Of a stretch of 24,325 nucleotides of DNA, positions 15,508-23,751 are shown piece after piece. Origin of the DNA: Candidatus Bathyarchaeota archaeon. GTDB taxonomy: Archaea; Thermoproteota; Bathyarchaeia; Bathyarchaeales; DTEX01. A model generated the notes under the pieces. That model had not been told where the DNA came from. It did no database searches and saw only the letters and a list, made by a program, of their open reading frames with translations. Numbering within the stretch: the stretch's first letter is position 1; every line of letters begins with the position of its first letter. Made by a program: the position numbers and the translations under genes. Location: the NCBI GenBank assembly GCA_026414245.1, contig JAOAJJ010000002.1:1-24325 (forward strand), given 5' to 3'.

Positions 15508-16312
15508 CCCATTCGTCTTAAGAGCGATCTTAGGTATACTATTCGCATCATTATCTACGCCGATCCTAGTCATAATGCTCTTAAGGGGCTCACTCTATAT
15601 CACTCCGGAAATATCGCATGCCGCATTAGGCGGCGCAGCCCTGGGCGTGCTGATCCAAACATGCTTCCCAGCGCTATCGGATCCATTTCCTACAGTCATA
15701 TTATTCTGTGTTGCAACGGCGATTTTCGTCTCCTATACAGGGAGAGGCAGCCAGCAATCTTTAGGAACAATGATTAGTGTGTCGTTAGCTATAAGCGTTA
15801 CGCTCTACGCAGTTATAAGGAGCTGCTGTCTTCCAGCAGATAAAAGAGTGCTCGTAGACGGTTATCTGATAAGCGATCTACTGCTTCTCTCGGATGCTGG
15901 CGTACTGAACCTGGCGATAGCATCTATAACAGCAACTGTAATAACCCTAATATTTTATAGAGAGTTTATTTACATATGCTTCGACATGGATGCCGCTGAA
16001 GCTTTTGGATTAAGAGTTAGAATGTATGATTTGCTGCTATTTTCAACATCAGCCGTGGCTGTTGCGGTAATCACTAGAGCGGTGGGTGTGCTGCTCTCCG
16101 TCACCCTTCTTATACTCCCGGTAGCCGCATCGAGCATTATAACAAGAAATGTAGGCATGATGATCATATCATCCCTAATAATAGCGATGCTATCTGGAAT
16201 TATGGGAATAGCTCTATCGCTTCAATTTAATATGCCCACAGGCGGCACAATAGCAATCTCATCTACAATACTCTTCTCGCTAACCTACCTAACTAAACTT
16301 AAAAAACAGTAG
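15500..16312 (+). CDS. Metal ABC transporter permease (ZnuB-like, ABC-3 family)
   Basis: This 270-aa integral membrane protein has about eight hydrophobic helices and the ABC-3 layout. LYITPEISHAALGGAALGV near the N terminus corresponds to the conserved 'D/EISHA..G' loop. The central FDMDAAEAFGLRVRMYDLLL is the cytoplasmic coupling segment that contacts the ATPase. It is the last gene of the four-gene metal operon, overlapping the ATPase gene by 8 bp. Hairpins and U-rich tracts follow within about 90-165 nt. Together with the preceding genes it gives a complete importer. Confidence 0.9.
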   Translation: MLDPFVLRAILGILFASLSTPILVIMLLRGSLYITPEISHAALGGAALGVLIQTCFPALSDPFPTVILFCVATAIFVSYTGRGSQQSLGTMISVSLAISVTLYAVIRSCCLPADKRVLVDGYLISDLLLLSDAGVLNLAIASITATVITLIFYREFIYICFDMDAAEAFGLRVRMYDLLLFSTSAVAVAVITRAVGVLLSVTLLILPVAASSIITRNVGMMIISSLIIAMLSGIMGIALSLQFNMPTGGTIAISSTILFSLTYLTKLKKQ

Positions 16313-16403
16313 CCGCGAGAATAATCCAAATCCCATATTCAATCTCCCGACTCAAAAAAATCCAAGAATATTGAATATTTAGTGCACTCAGCTCATGGAA
16401 ATT

Positions 16404-16476
16404 GGCGTCTTAGACGCCGATTTTATAAGCCGTTTACGGCGAACGCTATTGCGAGATTTAGCGGTTTTGTGTTTTT
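16404..16476 (+). terminator. Hairpin and U-rich terminator region of the metal operon
   Basis: GGCGTC (16404-16409) and GACGCC (16413-16418) form a perfect stem with a 3-nt loop, followed by GATTTTAT. GCCG/CGGC (16429-16440) follows. CGCTA (16444-16448) pairs with TAGCG (16459-16463), followed by GTTTTGTGTTTTT, and another TTTTT lies near 16494. Archaeal termination depends mainly on U-rich tracts, so the tracts may matter more than the stems. Confidence 0.5.
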
Positions 16477-16633
16477 CCACCTGTAACGGCGACTTTTTGC
16501 ATCTTCTTCATCTTAATTTTTAGCTGTCTCTTCCGATCATTGATGGTCTTAATATTTCTCCGCTTTTATGGAGTTTCGGTCTTGCCGCTTATTTTGTTCA
16601 TCGATTTATTGAGATGTAATTTAATAAAATAAG
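16477..16633. other. Gene-free spacer before the Lrp-type gene
   Basis: With the terminator hairpins this completes a 365-nt gap after the permease gene. No reading frame or RNA gene was recognised in it. It is T-rich on the plus strand. Confidence 0.4.
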
Positions 16634-16643
16634 CTATTTAAAT
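16634..16643 (+). promoter_or_regulatory. Box A promoter of the Lrp-type gene
   Basis: CTATTTAAAT lies about 35-44 nt before the ATG at 16678. A GGTGA ribosome site at 16667-16671 follows, so this transcript should have a leader of about 10-15 nt. Confidence 0.5.
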
Positions 16644-16677
16644 ACTTTGTGTTTAGAAAATAAACTGGTGAAAGGGA

Positions 16678-17061
16678 ATGGATGAGGTTGATAAGAGAAT
16701 AATTTCTGAGCTACAGTTGAATGGCAGAGCAACATTAGATGATCTCGCTGAGAAAACCGGCTATACGAGTATGGGGGTTAGAAGGAGGCTTCAACGACTG
16801 CTCGAGCAAAACGCTATTAAAGTCTCAGCGCTGATGAATCAATTCTATTTCAGGCTTCTTCCAGCGATAGTTTTGCTTGAAGTGGAGAGCGCTGAAGCTA
16901 TGCAGAATCTCCTTGATAGATTTAGGGACTGCCCAAGGGTTATTCAAATATTTAAGACTTTAGGCGGATATAACCTAATAGCCATCCTCATAGCCGAGAT
17001 CAAAATACTCTGGAAAGCATCTCTATTGAGAAATGCTCTATTAGAAGTGGGGCTGGCATAA
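16678..17061 (+). CDS. Lrp/AsnC-type regulator, truncated by a frameshift
   Basis: The first ~106 residues form an Lrp/AsnC-like transcription factor: a winged helix (DEVDKRIISELQLNGRATLDDLAEKTGY, then MGVRRRLQRL) and the start of a ligand-binding RAM-like domain up to GGYNLIAILIAE. After GAG at 16996-16998 the frame leaves the family pattern (IKILWKASLLRN) and stops at 17059. The minus-one frame continues in family-like sequence from 16998 to 17246. Joined there, the protein would be 189 aa and end in a Cys-rich tail. A one-base deletion between 16997 and 16998, or a sequencing error, explains this. The start has GGTGA 6 nt upstream and a box A further up. The regulated genes are not known; no operon partner follows on the same strand. 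Confidence 0.8.
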   Translation: MDEVDKRIISELQLNGRATLDDLAEKTGYTSMGVRRRLQRLLEQNAIKVSALMNQFYFRLLPAIVLLEVESAEAMQNLLDRFRDCPRVIQIFKTLGGYNLIAILIAEIKILWKASLLRNALLEVGLA

Positions 17062-17246
17062 GAAGATCGGAGATCTATCCGGTAAGCGACATATATTTCT
17101 CACAGTTTCTTCCAGTAAGAGAGTATCTTGCCGTCGAGAAGAAGAAGACTGCGCCCTGCGGGGTTAACTGCAAACCATGCAAGAGATATGCTAGCGGAAA
17201 ATGTGTCGGATGCCCGGCGACAACTGATTATAAGGGTCCTCTTTAA
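16998..17246 (+). pseudogene. Out-of-frame C-terminal half of the Lrp-type regulator with a Cys-rich tail
   Basis: Read from GAT at 16998, this frame gives DQNTLESISIEKCSIRS, then GIRRSEIYPVSDIYFSQF, and ends in a Cys motif with five cysteines in a C-x3-C-x2-C-x7-C-x2-C pattern. The first of these Cys codons is at 17157, and the TAA stop is at 17244. It has no start of its own and joins the regulator at a single point without gap or overlap. The tail probably binds zinc or another metal. It is listed as the broken remainder of the preceding gene. Confidence 0.75.
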
Positions 17247-17556
17247 GTTGGAGGGATAAATGGGTTCCTCATAAAGAGAATAATGCAATCATGCTGGAAT
17301 AATAAATCGAGTTCACGCTCAGTAGATCAGTAGCTCGCTTGCATAGAAACGGTTTATGTTGTTTAGTAGCTCTACATATTTATGTTAAAAGACTCGCTTA
17401 AACCTTCACCATAATAGAACCTAAAAATATGTGCCTAGGAAAATTGAAACCCTCTATAAAAGGGAATTTGCAGGGAGATAAGCGAAGAATAGCAGAAGAT
17501 CGATAAATCTACTCGATTTTCTAGGGGGATAAAGAGACTGTTTGAATCTTAATCTG
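17247..17556. other. Gene-free spacer
   Basis: No credible gene is seen on either strand in this 310-nt spacer. Short inverted repeats such as CCCT/AGGG (about 17450-17464) and ATCGA/TCGAT (about 17501-17517) are weak. A purine-rich GGAGGG at 17251-17256 has no ORF of useful length behind it. Confidence 0.35.
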
Positions 17557-17877
17557 TCATATTGTGAAGTAGGAATATATCTTTATGTCTTTGCCTATCT
17601 CCGACTTAACAAAGTTTATTACATCTTCATCGCTGAGATATACGTTGCCGAGGTCATCAACCCTAAATTTTATTCCGGTCTTCTTCAACCTATCTCCGCC
17701 CGCCGTGTCTATGAAGACATATTGTACGCCAATTACCGGCAGAATTAGTCTCAAACTAGTTAAGTTTCTCGCAGGGACACCCATTTCAATCCTATAGGCT
17801 AGCTCCTTGGCACCATGCTTCTTGACCAGATGCTTAAAATCCTCCCAAGAATCAACCCTAACCACCTTACTGCTCAA
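17557..17877 (-). CDS. Small conserved-looking protein of unknown function
   Basis: The 106-aa soluble protein starts MSSKVVRVDSWEDFKHLVKK and has a balanced alpha/beta composition, with segments such as LRLILPVIGVQYVFID, KTGIKFRVDDLGNVYLS and DEDVINFVKSEIGKDI. No membrane segment, Cys cluster or catalytic motif is evident, and no family is recognised. The TTG start has GGGGA 8 nt upstream and a box A-like CTTAAAATAG (17911-17920) about 34 nt upstream, which supports it as a real gene. It is divergent from the phospholipase-D-like gene, with a 158-nt shared upstream region. ORFs on the opposite strand here have poorer composition and no promoter. Confidence 0.6.
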   Translation of the reverse strand: MSSKVVRVDSWEDFKHLVKKHGAKELAYRIEMGVPARNLTSLRLILPVIGVQYVFIDTAGGDRLKKTGIKFRVDDLGNVYLSDEDVINFVKSEIGKDIKIYSYFTI

Positions 17878-17950
17878 GGTAGTTCCCCAAACCTAAAAAT
17901 TCTGGAAAAACTATTTTAAGTTTAAGATCCCTTCTCGGCTGACACGCCTC

Positions 17951-17965
17951 TTTCCATAATGGAAA
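17951..17965. promoter_or_regulatory. 15-bp palindrome in a divergent promoter region
   Basis: TTTCCA (17951-17956), TAA, TGGAAA (17960-17965) is a perfect inverted repeat between the divergent small gene and the phospholipase-D-like gene. TTTTAAAG at about 17987-17994 may be the box A of the latter. It is a possible operator, unproven. Confidence 0.3.
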
Positions 17966-18035
17966 ACTTTTTAGTTTAGAAAGCGGTTTTAAAGGATTGC
18001 TATCTCATAATCATTAGGAGGAGGGGCTCCTGCCT

Positions 18036-18737
18036 TTGACGAGAAGGTCCCGTATAGGCTTAATTTCAATCGTATTCGCTTTAATAATTGGGCTGGCTAT
18101 AGGAAACTACCTTAGCGAGGTAAAGTATAGGGAGGAGAGGGAAAGAGTAAAGATTGAGCTGGCTGAGAAGGATAGGAAGATTGAAGAGTTAAGCGAGCTT
18201 GTAAGCGTCCTCCAAGTATGGCTTGAGGGCAACATGACTTTTTACGGCGAGAAGATAGCGCTTCTAGAAGAACATATATCCGAGCTGGAGAAGCAGCTGA
18301 AGATAAGGGTCTTAGGCATTTATTTTTCGCCGAAGGGCGGCTGTGCAAGCGCCATCATAAACTGGATAAAACGTGCAAATAGCTCTATCTACATATTGAT
18401 TTATAGTTTTACACTCGATTCAATTGGCGAGGCTCTCATCGAAGCATATAACCGAGGGGTGGATGTTAAAGCCGTCTTCGAAAAGGGTCAGATAACACAG
18501 TACAGCGAGTATTGGAGACTAAGAGATGCTGGGATACCCGTACGCAACGATACAAATCCGAAATCTATGCACCATAAAGTCATGATAATAGACGGAGAAA
18601 TAATTATTACTGGAAGCTACAACTGGTCGAAAACCGCTGAAGAAGAGAATAACGAGAACTTGATAATCATAAAGGATAGGGATATCGCTAGAAAATACGA
18701 GGAGGAATTTGAAAAGATATGGATTGAAAGCATTTAG
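18036..18737 (+). CDS. Membrane-anchored phospholipase-D-like protein (single HKD motif)
   Basis: The 233-aa protein has an N-terminal membrane helix (about 7-25), a coiled coil rich in Glu and Lys (about 28-92), and a phospholipase D/nuclease domain (about 93-233). The HKD motif is complete: His179, Lys181, Asp186, followed by GSYN at 193-196 and ENNENL. Single-HKD proteins of this size resemble the Nuc endonuclease family and act as dimers; the coiled coil could provide that. The helix without a cleavage site, with positive residues before it (MTRRSR), suggests an N-in anchor and a catalytic domain outside the membrane. The TTG start is fixed by AGGAGGAGGGG about 10-20 nt upstream. Substrate (nucleic acid or phospholipid) is unknown. 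No clear operon partner is seen. Confidence 0.85.
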   Translation: MTRRSRIGLISIVFALIIGLAIGNYLSEVKYREERERVKIELAEKDRKIEELSELVSVLQVWLEGNMTFYGEKIALLEEHISELEKQLKIRVLGIYFSPKGGCASAIINWIKRANSSIYILIYSFTLDSIGEALIEAYNRGVDVKAVFEKGQITQYSEYWRLRDAGIPVRNDTNPKSMHHKVMIIDGEIIITGSYNWSKTAEEENNENLIIIKDRDIARKYEEEFEKIWIESI

Positions 18738-18799
18738 GAAATTATATGGTGACCATAAACTGAATTATAAGGCAGTGTTAATATACTTGGCTTAACTTA

Positions 18800-18808
18800 T
18801 CTTTAAAT
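18800..18808 (+). promoter_or_regulatory. Box A promoter of the UPF0182 operon
   Basis: TCTTTAAAT lies about 30-38 nt before the ATG at 18838. No ribosome site is seen, so a leaderless or short-leader transcript is likely. Confidence 0.45.
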
Positions 18809-18837
18809 GTTAAATTTACCTGTGGCTGGCTAGCTTA

Positions 18838-21678
18838 ATGGATGCGAATAGTGAGAGAAGAATTGGAACGCGTGCCCTATACTGGGCAATATTAGTTATC
18901 TCAGTAACTCTAGTTTTTTCCGTTTTACTCAGCCGTGAAATTGTATCTTTTTGGCTTAATTTTATAGAGTTCGGGGATCTATTCTTAAAACCCATATACT
19001 TCGGGCTCTTAGGCGGATTCATACTAGCATTAATCGCCTTCTTCAGGATAGACTTCAAGAATAGAAGATCTATAACATGGTGGTTCATCAACCTAATAGC
19101 TAAAATCATCCGTTCGAGGGGAAGTCTGGAGAGGATTTCACCCATATGGTTTGACTTCGATGGCTTCAAAATGTCTTTGCTCAGTTTCTTTATCTGGCAG
19201 CTCACCAAAGCCTCGGTTGGCGCTGCTCTTTTAAGCAATGTTATTTTTGGCATGGCGGTTGAAGCCATCATAATGGGTTGGAACCCAAACCTTGAGATGT
19301 TTCCTAAAATCTTCAGCCTCCCTTTCATCACTCCACCGATAGATATGTCGTATGCAAGGGAGAACCTTGAGCCTTTAATTCCAGCCTTAACCCTTCTGAT
19401 TCCGCCTCTGCTCCGTTCTCTTCTAATTAGATTAGCACTCTTAGTTGCAGCAACACATATCATACGTATAATCATGCCATTCGTTGCCGCATACCTCTGG
19501 GATCTTGAGATGCCAAGTCTAAATAGATTTATGCCAGCTATTCAGACTTTAATAGCGATCTTCATCTTGTGGCTGACAGTGGATAGGTTTTTCGCACCTT
19601 TCATTGACTATAACACTAGATATCAGATTCTCGGATTAATGGCGGGAGGTCTTGCATTAATCGTATTTTCAGCCTTAGATAAGAGAGCTTTCAGCTCCGA
19701 CTCAAATAGAGTTTTAAAACGGCGGCAAATCTATATTCGTATATTAACCTTAACCCTGATCGGCATAACTTTCGGCACACTTATAATACTCAACAATAGC
19801 ATTGCAGACGTAAGAAAAGTGGATATGCTCGGATCATATGTTGCACAAATGATTTCCGTCAACAGATATCTGGCTGAACTTGATGCCGTGAAGGAGGCAC
19901 CCTATGAATTCGGCCTTTCATCGATCCCTCCGGATGAGATAGATGAGTATATTGCGCAGGTTGAAGGGCTTCTGGAGAAGGTGCGCCTATGGGATCAACA
20001 AGCATCATTCGATAAGCTTAGGCCGGAGATAGGTTTAATACCCTACGTCGACTTCGCTGAGGTTGACATTCTGCGATTTAACGGTTCCCTCTACTGGAGC
20101 GCCTCGATGGATTTAATATTGCCTCAGAGCGTTAGGCCGGAGGATAGATGGTATGCAATCCACTTCGTTTACACTCATGTGCCTAATGGTTTTCTCATGC
20201 TTGACGCCCACACGGGGAAAATTGTTGACGCATCAAGGTTCTTTCCACAGAGAAGAGTGTATTATGGTGAAGGCGGTCTCTTTCAGGAAACCTGGGTTGC
20301 ATTCCCGAAAGATAGAGTCTCCAGTGTAGAGGTGGAAGGATACTTCTATAGCGGTAAGGGCGGCGTTGATGTTGCTCCACCATTAAGCTGGATATTTGAG
20401 CCGAACTTTCTCCTCTCTTATCCAACCACGGTAATGAGGGTTTTAAGATATAGGGATGTTTTCGACCGCATGAGGCTTCTATTCCCATATTTCACATACG
20501 AGTTTGATAGGCGGCAAATTGATATATGGCCTGTAACTGACGGCAAAAGAACCTTCTGGGCTATGCCATTAATCGTTTTTCTCGACGCAGAGCGTGTACC
20601 TTGGAGTGATGGAAACAAGTTTGGTAGGCTAGCGGGTTACGCGTTGATAGATGTGTATGACGGCGACATTCAATTAATCGTCATCGGAGATGACTTTTTC
20701 AGCCATCTATTTAAAAGAGCCTACAGAGAGTATGTTCGCACAGATGTCCCAGAGTGGCTCAAGAACCAGTTAAGGTATCCAGAGGAGCTCTTTGAATGGA
20801 GAGTAAGCATGTACAACTTCTTTCATGTAACCGACCCCGCAATATTCATAGCTGCGAAGGAGTTTTATCTCGTGCCCAGAGGCATCGACACATATTATAT
20901 TATAGCGCAGCCCCATGGCTTTAATGAAACAGAGTTCGTTGGAATACTTTCGCTTGAACTTAGGGGAGCCCTTGGAGAAAACTTGGCTGGCTACATGGTT
21001 GTAAGAAACGATTATCCCTACACTGGGGAAATGATATTCTATAAAGTTCCCTTGGAAAGCAAAACTAAGCTCTTAGGACCAACAGCCGTAAACGAGGCGC
21101 TGGAAAGAAACCCTGACTTCACAGCTCTAAAGACCCTACTTAGGGAGCCACGTGTAGGAAACCAAATTTTCTACAGGATTGGCAGGTACGATGTGTTTAT
21201 AATCCCAGTATATACAGCGCCGGGAGGAGGAGTAGTCACCCAGATAGGTGTGATAGCAACTGTTGGAGCAGACTTCACCGGCGAATATTATGTGGGTTTA
21301 GGCACAACGATTAAAGAAAGTTTCCGCCTCTTCCTCTCTAAAATCGCAGGGGTTCAGGCTCCACCCTCGAAGCCGGAGATAAGCGAAGAAGAGAAAATTT
21401 CTAATATAATTAGGGCGGTTGAGGATGCGGGTTTAAATGCGCTTAAGCCCGCTGAAATCCGTCCAAACGTATCTTTTCTGGTAGATAGCGCCAAATATGT
21501 TTATAGTGAGGATTGGGCTGATGTCCAGAGGTGCCTAAACAATTTTATAAAGGTGTGTGAAAATTATAACGCAAAGAGAGCTTTTGTTTGGGAAAGCGAT
21601 GGAAAATTAAACGTTGGTATACTAGTCAACGTTGAAGGGATAATAGAGCTCCACTATGTAGAGATAGATCTTACCTAA
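18838..21678 (+). CDS. UPF0182 family (COG1615) large membrane protein
   Basis: The 946-aa protein matches the UPF0182 layout. About seven or eight membrane helices fill the first 320 residues (near 11-31, 52-70, 108-145, 178-222, 231-252, 262-281, 300-320). A long, mostly soluble region then extends to the C terminus, probably outside the cell. The family-typical block LRYPEELFEWRVSMYNFFHVTDP is at about 645-667, and the segment near FYRIGRYDVFIIPVYT is also typical. Function is unestablished; the family is often listed as a transporter or membrane protein. The ATG at 18838 follows a box A at about 34 nt. The gene downstream starts 22 nt after the stop, with its own AGGTGA site, so the two form an operon. 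Confidence 0.9.
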   Translation: MDANSERRIGTRALYWAILVISVTLVFSVLLSREIVSFWLNFIEFGDLFLKPIYFGLLGGFILALIAFFRIDFKNRRSITWWFINLIAKIIRSRGSLERISPIWFDFDGFKMSLLSFFIWQLTKASVGAALLSNVIFGMAVEAIIMGWNPNLEMFPKIFSLPFITPPIDMSYARENLEPLIPALTLLIPPLLRSLLIRLALLVAATHIIRIIMPFVAAYLWDLEMPSLNRFMPAIQTLIAIFILWLTVDRFFAPFIDYNTRYQILGLMAGGLALIVFSALDKRAFSSDSNRVLKRRQIYIRILTLTLIGITFGTLIILNNSIADVRKVDMLGSYVAQMISVNRYLAELDAVKEAPYEFGLSSIPPDEIDEYIAQVEGLLEKVRLWDQQASFDKLRPEIGLIPYVDFAEVDILRFNGSLYWSASMDLILPQSVRPEDRWYAIHFVYTHVPNGFLMLDAHTGKIVDASRFFPQRRVYYGEGGLFQETWVAFPKDRVSSVEVEGYFYSGKGGVDVAPPLSWIFEPNFLLSYPTTVMRVLRYRDVFDRMRLLFPYFTYEFDRRQIDIWPVTDGKRTFWAMPLIVFLDAERVPWSDGNKFGRLAGYALIDVYDGDIQLIVIGDDFFSHLFKRAYREYVRTDVPEWLKNQLRYPEELFEWRVSMYNFFHVTDPAIFIAAKEFYLVPRGIDTYYIIAQPHGFNETEFVGILSLELRGALGENLAGYMVVRNDYPYTGEMIFYKVPLESKTKLLGPTAVNEALERNPDFTALKTLLREPRVGNQIFYRIGRYDVFIIPVYTAPGGGVVTQIGVIATVGADFTGEYYVGLGTTIKESFRLFLSKIAGVQAPPSKPEISEEEKISNIIRAVEDAGLNALKPAEIRPNVSFLVDSAKYVYSEDWADVQRCLNNFIKVCENYNAKRAFVWESDGKLNVGILVNVEGIIELHYVEIDLT

Positions 21679-21700
21679 TACCTAAAAAGGTGAATGAGCG

Positions 21701-22156
21701 ATGTCGAAGAATGATTCAAACAAAATGCTGTTAAATCTTATCCTAGGTGTGAGCGCCACCTTAGCGATAGCGCTTCTAATATTAGCATTTAAGGTTAAAG
21801 GGGGGCTAATAGGAGCCATTCTCGGATCCATAATAGTTCTTGCGCTAATATACTGGATGAGGGAGGTAAAAAGAATCTTTAGTGTACGGAGAAACACCGC
21901 TGAGGAGCATGACTGGCTATACGACTTTATTGAGGAAGGAGAGGACGTTATCTTTGTGGCAAAGGTTCCAGGACCGCCTGAGGAAGTGAGAGTGAAGCTT
22001 ACTGATGGCGTGTTGGAGATTAGGGGAGGTGGAAACTTTTTTAGGAAAGTGGAGTTATCGAGGGACGCAAAGATTGTGGAGAAATCCTATGTTAACGGGG
22101 TTTTACGATTAAAGCTGCGTGTTTCGCAAATAAAGCAGAGTGGGCTGCAGCGATAA
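21701..22156 (+). CDS. Two-TM protein with an Hsp20/alpha-crystallin-like domain
   Basis: The 151-aa protein begins with two hydrophobic helices (about 9-30 and 34-52). A charged linker (REVKRIFSVRRNTAEEHD) leads to a beta domain at about 72-141 that looks like a small heat-shock (Hsp20/CS-fold) domain: DVIFVAKVPGPPEEVRVKL, then DGVLEIRG, then KVELSRDAKIVEKSYVNGVL. Soluble sHSPs lack such anchors. Both ends of the helical hairpin would be on one side, so the domain is probably cytoplasmic. AGGTGA at 21688-21693 precedes the ATG by 7 nt. Its position 22 nt behind the UPF0182 gene suggests a role in folding, assembly or protection of that protein, which is inference. The stop is 7 nt from the convergent MATE gene's stop. 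Confidence 0.75.
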   Translation: MSKNDSNKMLLNLILGVSATLAIALLILAFKVKGGLIGAILGSIIVLALIYWMREVKRIFSVRRNTAEEHDWLYDFIEEGEDVIFVAKVPGPPEEVRVKLTDGVLEIRGGGNFFRKVELSRDAKIVEKSYVNGVLRLKLRVSQIKQSGLQR

Positions 22157-22163
22157 CTCTGCG

Positions 22164-23585
22164 CTATATTTCCCACTCTTTAAGTTTTTCTTGCTTAACT
22201 ACTGGTTTAGTCCAATCTCCATATTTTATCCAGATGAGCGCTGCGGCTCCTCCTATAAGATTGCTTAACGCTATGGCTAGCCATGCTCCAGCAGACCCCA
22301 TGCCAAGCAGGAAGGCTAACATGTAACCTAACCCTACCCTAATTCCCCAGAGCCTAAATATTCCAATCAAGGTTGGGGTGATGGTGTGACCGGAGCCTCT
22401 TCCCGTCGACATGGCAACCATAAATAAACCGAAGAATGGCAGCGTAGGTAATAATTTTTGAAGGAAGGAGGCAGTTTCAGTCAATATTAAGGGGTCATCG
22501 GTAAACACTTCAATCAGATGCTCTTTAATCGGGTAAATGACTGTGGCTCCTAAAGCTACCAGCATGAATACTAGTAGACAAGATTTATATGCGACCTCCC
22601 TAGCCCTCTCAGTTTTTCCAGCTCCCAAGCTCTGTCCGACCATTATAGCGGTTGCGCCGCCAAGGCCGAAGAGGGCTGCATCGACTATATCCATTATAAC
22701 GAATCCTATTGCGTAGGATGTAGCTGCAATTATGCCAAGATCGTTCACTATCCTTAGCTGCATTAGAAATGCGAATCCATTTGTTAATCCTAGGACGAGG
22801 ATTGGTGAGCTTATGCGGGTAACCAAAGTAATCCATTCGAAATCTATGTCTCTGGTGAACGCTATCTTGAGATCCGGGTAGCTCTTTCTAATGATGTATG
22901 TTAGCATCAGCACCGACATAATTTTGCCCATGACATCCGTGAGGGCTGCTCCCACAACCCCCAGCCTTGGAAAAGGATGTATCCCCAGAACTAAGAATGG
23001 GTCTAACAGTATGTTTAAGCTGACCGCAGCAGCATTAACTATGGATGGTCTCCTCGTGTCACCTACGCTTTGGAGAAGCGTCGTGAAGGTTAGCGATATA
23101 TAGTTTAGGAAAATATCTAGGGCGATTATACCTGAATACTTGACGACATCGCTGAAAATTTCCGGCGGCGTAGATATAATATGTGAGAAAATATACTCTC
23201 TCAAAGCCAAGAGCATTATGCAAAGTATGCCTCCAGCGGAAAATAACACCGTGAAGAATCGTGATGCTGAACGACTAGCCTCTCTATAAGCCCTTCCACC
23301 AACATATTGAGAGACGGTACTTAAACATGCCGCGGTTAAAGCCATAGCTAAAGCTTGAAAAAGCATAATTATGGGCCAGGTCTGTCTTGGAACAGCTACG
23401 GTAACATCGCTATACTGACTTAGCCAGTATGCGTCTGCAGTATTATAGGCGATAATGATTAGCTGGTTTAAAAGGGGAGGGGCGCCCAACCACAATAGCA
23501 TGCGAAAAATTGGGTCGTGAACTATTCTTTCCCTATATCTGCTTATCGAAGTATCTTCATCCGAGCCGCTGTCTCCATCAGCCAT
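22164..23585 (-). CDS. MATE-family multidrug/toxic compound exporter
   Basis: The 473-aa protein has about twelve membrane helices and the MATE pattern of two related halves. Recognisable blocks are the first-helix region LLWLGAPPLLNQLIIIAYNTADAYWL (about 28-53), the loop LLQSVGDTRRPSIVNAAAVSLNILLDP, the second-half GGATAIMVGQSLGAGKTERA, and a late STGRGSGHTITPTLIG. It should export cationic organic compounds in exchange for H+ or Na+, but the substrate is unknown. The charged, acidic N terminus (ADGDSGSDED) is unusual and lies in the cytoplasm. The ATG start has a box A-like CTTTTAATTAT (23610-23620) about 25-35 nt upstream. It is divergent from the pyrophosphatase gene. Confidence 0.9.
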   Translation of the reverse strand: MADGDSGSDEDTSISRYRERIVHDPIFRMLLWLGAPPLLNQLIIIAYNTADAYWLSQYSDVTVAVPRQTWPIIMLFQALAMALTAACLSTVSQYVGGRAYREASRSASRFFTVLFSAGGILCIMLLALREYIFSHIISTPPEIFSDVVKYSGIIALDIFLNYISLTFTTLLQSVGDTRRPSIVNAAAVSLNILLDPFLVLGIHPFPRLGVVGAALTDVMGKIMSVLMLTYIIRKSYPDLKIAFTRDIDFEWITLVTRISSPILVLGLTNGFAFLMQLRIVNDLGIIAATSYAIGFVIMDIVDAALFGLGGATAIMVGQSLGAGKTERAREVAYKSCLLVFMLVALGATVIYPIKEHLIEVFTDDPLILTETASFLQKLLPTLPFFGLFMVAMSTGRGSGHTITPTLIGIFRLWGIRVGLGYMLAFLLGMGSAGAWLAIALSNLIGGAAALIWIKYGDWTKPVVKQEKLKEWEI

Positions 23586-23609
23586 ATGTATAATTGAGTT
23601 TAAGTTAAT

Positions 23610-23620
23610 AATTAAAAGTT
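23610..23620 (-). promoter_or_regulatory. Box A promoter of the MATE gene
   Basis: On the minus strand CTTTTAATTAT lies about 25-35 nt upstream of the ATG at 23585, suiting a leaderless transcript. No ribosome site is seen. Confidence 0.4.
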
Positions 23621-23751
23621 TTATGCTAAGCTTAACGTGGTTTTAGCCGCTAACGAGTAATGCTTATATCTAAGCTCCCAGCTAATTTTTTCCTCATAGC
23701 GGTGGAAAGGTTGCTGAAAATAGATAATGTATCCCTGTTCCCCGATGGGGA

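Noticed and set aside
16990..17005. Programmed minus-one frameshift to make the full Lrp-type protein
   Set aside because: The join is exact for a minus-one slip after GAG, but no X-XXY-YYZ slippery heptamer or clear downstream stem-loop is visible. A deletion or sequencing error is simpler.
17542..17797. Plus-strand ORFs overlapping the small minus-strand gene
   Set aside because: They have no ribosome site or box A and poorer composition than the minus-strand frame.
18816..19475. 219-codon open frame antisense to the UPF0182 gene
   Set aside because: It mirrors the start of a clear family member, and its composition (Lys/Arg/Ile-rich repeats of the reverse complement) fits a shadow frame.
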